Shown piece after piece: positions 34,320-40,664 of a stretch of DNA of 60,008 nucleotides. Position 1 is the stretch's first letter. Each line of letters opens with the position of its first letter. The notes below the pieces were generated by a model, which did no database searches, was not told the DNA's origin, and saw nothing but the letters and a program-made list of their open reading frames with translations. The position numbers were made by a program, and so were the translations under genes. Source of the stretch: Candidatus Poribacteria bacterium (GTDB taxonomy: Bacteria; Poribacteria; WGA-4E; PCPOR2b); contig JAJDUM010000014.1 of the NCBI GenBank assembly GCA_022826645.1, positions 1-60,008 of the forward strand. The letters are read 5' to 3'.

Positions 34320-35279
34320 ATGCCAAAAATCTCTTATGCACAGGCCGGAACAGACGCGCTCATCGAGGAGATGCAGCAGGACGCAACCACATTTCACCTT
34401 GCAACCAGCGCGTCGGACGAATTGGTCAAAGAATTTGGCTCCGACCGGGTGCGCGCCACCCCCATCGCCGAGGGGGCTTTTACGGGTATCGCCATCGGCG
34501 CAGCGGGATCCGGCTATCGCCCGATCATCAACTGGGGCATGATAACCTTTTCCTTCGTCGCTATGGACCAGATTGTGAATCAGGCGGCGAAGATTCACTA
34601 CATGTTCGGGGGCCAAGCGAAGTTTCCCATCACATTTCGCGCTTCAGTCGGAGGCGGCAGACGGGTCGCCGCCCAACACTCGCAGAGCCCTTACTCGATG
34701 TTTATGAACCTCGCGGGATTGAAGATGATTTTACCTTCAACCCCTTACGATATGAAGGGGCTGCTCAAATCCGCCATCCGCGACGACAACCCGGTTATCT
34801 CGTTTGAATCCAACCGGCTTATGGGCGTTGAAGGTGAGGTGCCGGAGGAGGACTACACTGTGCCGTTGGGGGTCGCTGACATCAAACGGGAGGGTAGCGA
34901 TGTGACGTTGGTGGCACTTGCATGGCTCGTACACGAAGGACTTGCCGCAGCCGAAATCCTTGAGAAAGCGGGCGTTTCCGTCGAAGTCATCGATCCGCGC
35001 AGCCTTGTACCTATGGACGAAGCAGCAATTCGCGCCTCCGTGCAGAAAACGGGTCGGTTGGTCATCGCGGACGAGGCGGGCCCAACCGCAGGCGCGTCGG
35101 CAGAGATCATAACCGTGGTCACTGAAGATAGGGAGACCTTTGCAAAGTTGAAAACGCCGCCCAAGCGCGTCTGTGCGCTGCACGTACCGATACCGTATAG
35201 CCCCGGACTCGAAGACCATGTATTCCCGGATCGGGATAACATCGTTGCGGGTATCAGGGAAGTTCTTGACGCCGGGTAA
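34320..35279 (+). CDS. 2-oxoacid (pyruvate/acetoin) dehydrogenase E1 beta subunit
   Basis: 319 residues from ATG at 34320; the longer open frame overlaps the preceding gene and has no family features. It begins MPKISYAQAGTDALIEEMQQ and shows the transketolase-like pyrimidine-binding region (EGAFTGIAIGAAGSGYRPI, WGMITFSFVAMDQIVNQAAK), then the C-terminal transketolase domain (VEVIDPRSLVPMDEAAI, HVPIPYSP). It should pair with the E1 alpha subunit to decarboxylate a 2-oxo acid and load a lipoyl-E2. No E2 gene is adjacent, so the complex partner must be elsewhere in the genome. Confidence 0.92.
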   Translation: MPKISYAQAGTDALIEEMQQDATTFHLATSASDELVKEFGSDRVRATPIAEGAFTGIAIGAAGSGYRPIINWGMITFSFVAMDQIVNQAAKIHYMFGGQAKFPITFRASVGGGRRVAAQHSQSPYSMFMNLAGLKMILPSTPYDMKGLLKSAIRDDNPVISFESNRLMGVEGEVPEEDYTVPLGVADIKREGSDVTLVALAWLVHEGLAAAEILEKAGVSVEVIDPRSLVPMDEAAIRASVQKTGRLVIADEAGPTAGASAEIITVVTEDRETFAKLKTPPKRVCALHVPIPYSPGLEDHVFPDRDNIVAGIREVLDAG

Positions 35280-35280
35280 A

Positions 35281-35695
35281 TCTCCACCGCTTGCCCGTCA
35301 TCGATGGTGCAGCATCGCAACGTCGCTTTTATGGTGAATTCTAAAAACAGAGGCTCACGTAAAAACGGAGTGCAATTACGATGAAGACGTTGAGGGCGGG
35401 GCAAGTCCGAGAGGATCTCCGATGAATCGAGAGCAGGCCCGTGACCAGGGATGCCCCGCCTACGGTGTTTGAGGTCAGTCAGTTAGACACTTTCGCCCCT
35501 CGTGTATGGTAGGCGTTGCATAGGCGCAGTTGCAAACAGCACCTACCGGGTTAGATTGAGTGCGGTGCGGTTAAAAACCGCACCTACCGGGTATGGGGGT
35601 AACGTGGTACGGTGCGGGGAGAAACCGCACCTACCGGGCCTGGGAGCAATGCGGTTCGGTTTAGAGCGTCTCATTAATTCTAAGGCCCACCATAG
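35281..35695. repeat. Repeat-filled intergenic region with three to four hairpin units
   Basis: No gene is seen. The part 35512-35650 has three tandem-like units of the form GTGCGG(N)nAAACCGCACCTACCGGG (near 35518-35547, 35569-35597, 35613-35640), with a different loop each. A GATGCCCCGCCTACGG remnant (about 35450) belongs to another family. The same GCGGTTxxAAACCGCACCTACCGGG block is inside the type A elements at 29342 and 45192. Confidence 0.7.
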
Positions 35696-36538
35696 TTATC
35701 CCCGATCTAACCACTTGTACGCCGCAGTGGCATTCCGCCAAAAATACTTCTCAGCAGCCACAACCCCCTTGGCGTTGAAGTATTGGGATACAATGCGCTG
35801 CACGGTCCCATACTCGGCAAAGCGTTCAGATACGGGCCAATTGCTGCCGTAGACCAACCGATCTGCTCCAAAGGCCTCCCACAATACATCCACAGTCGGC
35901 GCATAATACGCCACATCGGTTGGTGAGGGCGTGTCTTTCGTATTTTCCACCAACCCCGAGACCTTGCAATAAACATGGTCGTTTGCTGCTGCGAGCTGCA
36001 TCCCTTCGACCCACGCTGCATCCGGTGCCTTCCCATCAATGGGTACGCCAGCAACATGGTTAATCACAATGCGCAGTTCAGGGATTCTTGATGCCAGTGC
36101 AGCAACATCCGGCAAGCTATCCGGTGATGATAAAAGGTCTACCGATAGATCCTTCGCAGCCAACCGCTCAATGTTCGTGAGATTTCCGCCCCTCACAACC
36201 TCCCCGATATCCACCCCGCGAAGCCGTACACCCCGGAAAAGCGGATTCGCGGCATAGCGCTCAAGGTTACCCTCAAAATCCGCCGAGCCTATGTCTAAAT
36301 TCCCAACGAACCCAACGATAAACGGTTCATTTTCTGCAAGATCAAGTATCCATTGGTTATCCTCAACCCATGTGCTCGCCTCAACAACGACGGTTCCAGT
36401 CACCCCTTCAGGGATGGCAAGCGTTTTGTGGTGTTCCGGGTATACAGGTCGATACAGTACATCATCGTTAGGATCGGGCCAAGGAACACCCGCGGACCGG
36501 GTTGGATCGTAGAAATGTGTATGTGTGTCAATAATCAT
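35696..36538 (-). CDS. Amidohydrolase 2 family protein (fuconolactonase-like)
   Basis: 280 residues. A TIM-barrel metal-dependent hydrolase of the amidohydrolase-2 family. The N-terminus MIIDTHTHFYDPTRSAGVPWP has the HxH metal site, VINHVAGVPIDG contains the later His, and YGSNWPVSERFAEYG carries the catalytic Asp-region motif (GSNWP). The layout matches L-fuconolactonase or related sugar-lactone hydrolases. It lies downstream of a Gfo/Idh oxidoreductase on the same strand, a common pairing for sugar-acid degradation. A hairpin near 36632 separates them. Confidence 0.88.
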   Translation of the reverse strand: MIIDTHTHFYDPTRSAGVPWPDPNDDVLYRPVYPEHHKTLAIPEGVTGTVVVEASTWVEDNQWILDLAENEPFIVGFVGNLDIGSADFEGNLERYAANPLFRGVRLRGVDIGEVVRGGNLTNIERLAAKDLSVDLLSSPDSLPDVAALASRIPELRIVINHVAGVPIDGKAPDAAWVEGMQLAAANDHVYCKVSGLVENTKDTPSPTDVAYYAPTVDVLWEAFGADRLVYGSNWPVSERFAEYGTVQRIVSQYFNAKGVVAAEKYFWRNATAAYKWLDRG

Positions 36539-36631
36539 ATTTTTTTACCTCCGTTTATTTAGATACTACTTCCGCCTCTGTTATATTTCTGTTATGAGAT
36601 TTTCTCCGTTCATATTAAGAAATCGTGCAAC

Positions 36632-36665
36632 AGAAACCGAGTTTTCAAGAAAAAACTCGGTTTCT
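36632..36665. terminator. Perfect 14-bp hairpin between the Gfo/Idh and amidohydrolase genes
   Basis: AGAAACCGAGTTTT at 36632-36645 and its inverse complement AAAACTCGGTTTCT at 36652-36665 enclose a 6-base loop. The run of A's inside the stem gives U's when transcribed from the minus strand. It lies after the stop of the Gfo/Idh gene and fits a terminator for it, or a dispersed palindrome. Confidence 0.6.
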
Positions 36666-36706
36666 CCTCGTGCCTCGCGCTTTCTTTCTACGTGAGCCTT
36701 CCTCCC

Positions 36707-37696
36707 CTACGAGATCTCTGGCACGCGCACCGGTCTGCCCTCACGGGATGATTGGTTCGCAGCAATTGATACCGCCGCGGATTTCAACCCATCCGCATAG
36801 GACGACCGGATAAGCGACCTATCCCCGGTCTGAATTGCACCGATAAATGCCTCATCAATCGAAAGGGGTTGTCCATCGGGGACCTCAATCGTCGCTGCGT
36901 CTTCGGGCACAATCCGCACATCACCCCAACCAAGCTGAAGCGTATAGTGCCCCTCAACGATAAAGTCGATGCGCGTACTCCCTCCACCATTAACTAACGC
37001 AGAACTGGTCGAAATATAGCCAACTGTCCCGCTCTCAAACTGAAGCGTGACCACCTCCGCATCGGGAATCGTATGGTTTTCCTGATCGACATTGACCTTC
37101 ATCGCATCAATTTTATAGACCTCGACGATCTCACCGGCGATGTACCGAATCATGTCGAGTTGGTGGGTCGCCTGTTCATGCAGCATCCCGCCCGATTTGT
37201 CCATCACACACCACCAATGGCTTGGGCCTCCAGGGACACCTCCCCAACGATGAGACGCAATCATACCGATTGCCTTATCTGCGAGGAACTCACGCACAGC
37301 GTTCGCAACATTCATATACCGCCCTTGATAGCCGACACAGGAAATCACGCCCGACTGTTTAACTGCTTCCAAAATGCGGATCCCGGTCTCAAGTTCCAGC
37401 ACAACCGGCTTCTGCACAAACAGGTGTAACCCCCTCTCCGCTGCAACTATCTCCGCGTCGGAGTGGGCAAAGGGAGGTAGACAGAAATAGACAGCATCCA
37501 GATCCGCCCCATCAAACATCTCCCGATAATCCGTGTATGGCTGCCCACCGTAGGTTTCGACTGCTGCGTTCACACGTGCTTGATCAACGTCACAAAGGGC
37601 TGCGATACGCACATTTTCCATATCCGCGAGGTTACGGAGATGGCCATTTGCGATGCCACCTGTTCCGACAAAACCAACTTTTACCAGCTGACTCAT
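36707..37696 (-). CDS. Gfo/Idh/MocA family oxidoreductase
   Basis: 329 residues. The N-terminal Rossmann motif is KVGFVGTGGIANGHLRNL. The nucleotide-side segment DAVYFCLPPFAHSDAEI leads to the family's Lys-Pro motif (LFVQKPVVLELETG). The C-terminal domain has GGMLHEQATHQLDMIRYI, the catalytic-His region. It should act on a sugar or sugar acid with NAD(P), possibly feeding the downstream lactonase-like amidohydrolase (169 bp further on). The ATG is preceded by AGGAGG. Confidence 0.92.
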   Translation of the reverse strand: MSQLVKVGFVGTGGIANGHLRNLADMENVRIAALCDVDQARVNAAVETYGGQPYTDYREMFDGADLDAVYFCLPPFAHSDAEIVAAERGLHLFVQKPVVLELETGIRILEAVKQSGVISCVGYQGRYMNVANAVREFLADKAIGMIASHRWGGVPGGPSHWWCVMDKSGGMLHEQATHQLDMIRYIAGEIVEVYKIDAMKVNVDQENHTIPDAEVVTLQFESGTVGYISTSSALVNGGGSTRIDFIVEGHYTLQLGWGDVRIVPEDAATIEVPDGQPLSIDEAFIGAIQTGDRSLIRSSYADGLKSAAVSIAANQSSREGRPVRVPEIS

Positions 37697-37708
37697 GATT
37701 CCTCCTAG

Positions 37709-37735
37709 AGTGAAACGTGATGCGTGAAACGTGAC
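37709..37735. repeat. GTGATGCGTGAAACGTGA repeat
   Basis: The string GTGATGCGTGAAACGTGA at about 37718-37735 recurs at about 55699-55716. It is upstream of the Gfo/Idh start and could be a dispersed repeat. No function is known. Confidence 0.5.
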
Positions 37736-37808
37736 AATCGGAAAACGAAATCGTCTCGTTTGTTCATCATGGTGCTATGAACGAATGAACCCATGAACGA
37801 TGTAGTAT

Positions 37809-37914
37809 CGTAGGTTGGGTTGAACGGTTAAAATCGAGCCCCTATCAACAACAATAAATGTTCCGCATTTCAACAACATCGCCTTATAGATAGAGAGAGT
37901 GAACCCCAACACTC
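37809..37914 (+). repeat. GTAGGTTGGGTT-type inverted-end repeat, copy 2
   Basis: CGTAGGTTGGGTTGAACGG starts this element and GAACCCCAACACTC ends it, so the ends are inverted (AACCCAAC-type). Layout and internal CCCTATCAA/ACAATAA words match the copy at 4157-4262. It is followed by a GAACCAATGAACTAATGAACC run (37922-37943) similar to the one at 10130. Confidence 0.65.
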
Positions 37915-38205
37915 ACAGCCAATGAACCAATGAACTAATGAACCAACTGTATTATTAAATTATACCTAAAGCCTTTGTAAAATGTAAAGCCAAGATAAAG
38001 CGACCGAGAATGAGGATGCCGTATATCCTGCTTGCCTGAAATTTAGGTGATTCGCTGCCTAAAATTTCAGCAGATTGCTGAAAATTATATCACCTTTCTG
38101 CGATGAATATAGCGCAGCCAATAATCTCAAAAGATTCGGCTATCAGCCCACTGCTGCTGTCTTTCGGTCGTTTCCCCCGCTGCAAAAGACTCCCCCATTA
38201 ACTGC

Positions 38206-38221
38206 TGGCATCTTTTTTGCC
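38206..38221 (+). promoter_or_regulatory. Sigma-54-type promoter for the first ammonium transporter
   Basis: TGGCATCTTTTTTGCC has GG at 38207-38208 and GC at 38219-38220, exactly 10 bp apart, and matches TGGCAY-N5-TTGC. A transcript would start near 38231, about 130 bases before amtB at 38362. Ammonium transporter genes are classical sigma-54/NtrC targets. No NtrC site was identified, so this is a candidate. Confidence 0.6.
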
Positions 38222-38361
38222 TACATTAGCAAAAGAATTTGATTCTTGGCATCGGAAAGATAAACAATCTAAGCACCTACAACCTTTCGCCAATCTTTCT
38301 TCCGCTTTACGGGTAACTCACAATTTGCCCACGAAGGTCCCCACTTACTAAGGAGACAAAA

Positions 38362-39729
38362 ATGAAAAAAAGCTTTCTGAACAATTACGGGATTGCAGGA
38401 ATTGTTCTGATCTTGACGCTATGTCTGGGTACAAACGTGTTCGCCTTAGACGGCTTCGTCGAGGGTGAAAAAATCGAAACCTCAAAATATATCGCTGACA
38501 CCATCTGGGTATTGATTGCCGCCTTTCTGGTTTTCTTTATGCAGGCGGGCTTCTCTATGGTCGAAGCGGGATTTACCCGTGCGAAAAACGCCGTCAATAT
38601 CCTGATGAAAAACCTAATGGATTTCTCAATGGGGGCTATCGCTTACTGGGCGATTGGCTTCGCAATTATGTTTGGCGATGGTAACGGCTTCATGGGATTG
38701 AGTGGGTGGTTCGTCTCAGGGGAGACGAAAGGGTTCAGCTCACTGGAGTGGAGTTCCGTCCCAACACTCGCTGCATGGTTGTTCCAACTGGTCTTCGCCG
38801 CCACCGCAGCGACGATTGTCTCTGGTGCAATGGCTGAACGCACAAAGTTCAGAAGTTATCTGATTTATAGTGTTTTCATCACCGGTTTAATCTATCCAAT
38901 CGTCGGACACTGGATCTGGGGAGGCGGTTGGTTGTCGAGTCTGGGAATGTTGGATTTTGCAGGCTCAACGGTTGTCCACTCAACGGGTGGCTGGCTCGCT
39001 TTAGCAGGCGCAATCGTACTCGGTGCTCGTACCGGCAAATATGACGCAAATGGGAACCCCCGTCCAATCCCCGGACATAACCTGCCGCTGGCAGCACTCG
39101 GTGTGTTTATCCTATGGCTTGGGTGGTTCGGATTTAATCCGGGTAGCCAGATGGCAGCAGATGCAAAACCCATTGCATTAATCGCCGTAACGACAAACCT
39201 TGCTGCCGCAGCAGGCGCAATTCTAGCCATGATAACTGCCTGGTTCAAACTCAAGAAGCCCGATGCTGGTATGGCACTCAACGGCGCACTTGCCGGACTC
39301 GTTGCTATTACTGCCCCGTGTGCGTTTGTTACACCGGTGGCAGCAGTAATTATTGGCGCAATCGCAGGTGTTGTGGTCGTCTTTTCGGTCCTGATAATTG
39401 AAAAACTCAGAATTGACGATCCAGTTGGCGCGATCTCTGTGCACGGCGTTTGCGGCGCTCTGGGGACGCTCTTGCTTGGGTTCTTCCATAGCGAGCAAGG
39501 CATCTTCTACGCAGCGGATAAAGGCGCAGCATTCAAGTTCCTCGGTGCCCAGTTCATCGGTGTTGTTGCCGTTTTTGCATGGTGTATGGTAGCAGGTTTT
39601 ATCCTGTTTTACGGTATCAAAACCATCGTTGGGTTGCGTGCTAGCGAAGAAGAAGAGTTGGAAGGACTGGACTACGTCGAGCACGGTTCCAGTGCGTACC
39701 CAGATTTTACAATCTCTTCTATTAATTAG
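38362..39729 (+). CDS. amtB: Ammonium transporter, first copy
   Basis: 455 residues. A signal-peptide-like N-terminus (VLILTLCLGTNVFA) precedes eleven membrane segments. Family features: VEAGFTRAKNAVNILMKNLMDF; the first channel His in DFAGSTVVHSTGGWLALAG; the GWFGFNPGSQ motif; and the second His in SVHGVCGALGTLLLGFFHS. It should conduct ammonium/ammonia into the cell. No GlnK (PII) gene is adjacent, unlike most bacterial amtB loci. It is followed by the ANTAR regulator behind a terminator-type leader. The start ATG has AAGGAG upstream. Confidence 0.95.
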   Translation: MKKSFLNNYGIAGIVLILTLCLGTNVFALDGFVEGEKIETSKYIADTIWVLIAAFLVFFMQAGFSMVEAGFTRAKNAVNILMKNLMDFSMGAIAYWAIGFAIMFGDGNGFMGLSGWFVSGETKGFSSLEWSSVPTLAAWLFQLVFAATAATIVSGAMAERTKFRSYLIYSVFITGLIYPIVGHWIWGGGWLSSLGMLDFAGSTVVHSTGGWLALAGAIVLGARTGKYDANGNPRPIPGHNLPLAALGVFILWLGWFGFNPGSQMAADAKPIALIAVTTNLAAAAGAILAMITAWFKLKKPDAGMALNGALAGLVAITAPCAFVTPVAAVIIGAIAGVVVVFSVLIIEKLRIDDPVGAISVHGVCGALGTLLLGFFHSEQGIFYAADKGAAFKFLGAQFIGVVAVFAWCMVAGFILFYGIKTIVGLRASEEEELEGLDYVEHGSSAYPDFTISSIN

Positions 39730-39737
39730 AAAACGGA

Positions 39738-39861
39738 TAGGCGTTCAGGTAAAAGCTCTACATCTGAACGCCTACAGAGATACAATAATTCATTAGTTCC
39801 TCCTTGTGGACAAAGGCGTCCATTTGATAGGGGCATGCTCCTACAGATGGGCGCTTTTTTT
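39738..39861 (+). promoter_or_regulatory. ANTAR-type attenuator upstream of the ANTAR gene
   Basis: Three structures follow each other. (1) An 11-bp stem TAGGCGTTCAG/CTGAACGCCTA (39738-39748, 39764-39774), whose top can form GTA/TAC closing AAAGCT(C). (2) GGAC-AAAGGC-GTCC, 39808-39821, a hexaloop hairpin with A at position 1 and G at position 4. (3) A terminator using GCGTCCATTTG (39816-39826) and CAGATGGGCGC (39844-39854, two G-T pairs), with seven T's after it. Structures 2 and 3 share bases and exclude each other. ANTAR proteins are known to stabilise such hairpins to prevent termination. Confidence 0.7.
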
Positions 39862-39904
39862 ACCTAAACTGTTGCTTAAAATGGACAAGATAGAAGGTTT
39901 GAGG

Positions 39905-40504
39905 ATGAGCAACACGACTTCTCTATCACGTATCCTAATTTTTGATGACGATACAGAGCGAGCGAACATGCTAGTTCAGGCACTGGAAGCAAGCAAGTAC
40001 ACCGTAGCAGCGCGCACCGCACCAGTCATAGATTTGCTTCCACAGGCAGAAACGGTGAAACCCGATGTCATCCTTATTGGCACAGACGTCCCAAAGCAGA
40101 ATATGCTGACCGATGTTGCAACAATTAGTCAAAAGCAGTCGGTGCCAATCGTTATGTTTACACGGGACAACCGCTCAGAAAGCATTCATGCAGCGACTCA
40201 AGCAGGAGTTTCCGCCTATGTGGTCAATGGCCTCAGTCCCGAACGTATCCAGCCAATCATCGAAGCTGCCATCGCTCGTTTTCGTGAGTTTCAAGCGTTG
40301 GCACAAGAGCTAGAAAAAACCAAAACGAGCCTCGCCGAACGCAAGGTTATTGAACGAGCTAAGGGAGTCGTTATGGAACAGCGGGCCTGTACGGAAGCGG
40401 AAGCGTATCGGTTGTTGCAGAAAATGGCAATGGACCAGAAGAAACGTCTGGCAGAGGTTGCCCAAGATGTACTTTCAATCACAGAAGTATTGAAAAACAG
40501 ATAG
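39905..40504 (+). CDS. nasT: ANTAR-domain RNA-binding antiterminator (NasT-like)
   Basis: 199 residues from ATG at 39905 (AGAAGG upstream); an earlier in-frame start would lie inside the terminator. The N-terminal half is a receiver-like domain: FDDDTERANMLVQAL with the acidic pocket, and PDVILIGTDVPK where Gly59 stands at the usual phospho-Asp site. The C-terminus is an ANTAR domain (ERKVIERAKGVVMEQRACTEAEAYRLLQKMA). ANTAR proteins bind RNA hairpins and let RNA polymerase pass terminators; NasT-type ones serve nitrate/nitrite assimilation. The gene lies between amtB and nirBD. The usual NasS sensor gene is not visible here. Confidence 0.88.
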   Translation: MSNTTSLSRILIFDDDTERANMLVQALEASKYTVAARTAPVIDLLPQAETVKPDVILIGTDVPKQNMLTDVATISQKQSVPIVMFTRDNRSESIHAATQAGVSAYVVNGLSPERIQPIIEAAIARFREFQALAQELEKTKTSLAERKVIERAKGVVMEQRACTEAEAYRLLQKMAMDQKKRLAEVAQDVLSITEVLKNR

Positions 40505-40509
40505 GCGTA

Positions 40510-40644
40510 ATCGTTCAATGGCGAACCGATCCGCCGAGATGAAGTAAAAATAAAAAATCGAGATTCCAAGCCAAAGATGGCGGGGTAACGGACAAAGGCG
40601 TCCATTTGTGACCAAAACCGATCACGAATGGACGCCTTTTTTTT
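40510..40644 (+). promoter_or_regulatory. ANTAR-type attenuator upstream of nirBD
   Basis: 40510-40530 folds as ATCGTTC-AATGGC-GAACCGAT (loop A1, G4, one bulge). 40570-40581 folds as GCC-AAAGAT-GGC (loop A1, G4, short). 40590-40603 folds as GGAC-AAAGGC-GTCC (loop A1, G4). The last overlaps the 5' arm of a strong terminator: AAAGGCGTCCATT (40594-40606) with AATGGACGCCTTT (40627-40639), then eight T's (40637-40644). The same GGACAAAGGCGTCCATTTG is in the leader at 39808. Paired A1/G4 hexaloop hairpins next to a terminator are the known ANTAR target. Confidence 0.75.
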
Positions 40645-40664
40645 GGAGAAGGATCCTACAGAAC

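Noticed and set aside
35512..35640. CRISPR array of short palindromic repeats
   Set aside because: Spacings are uneven, unit lengths and loops differ, and there are only three units.
40608..40664. Extended N-terminus of the nitrite reductase reading through the terminator
   Set aside because: These codons are the terminator hairpin and its T run; the real start at 40665 follows GGAGAAGG. The same applies to the extended ANTAR frame 39806-39904.
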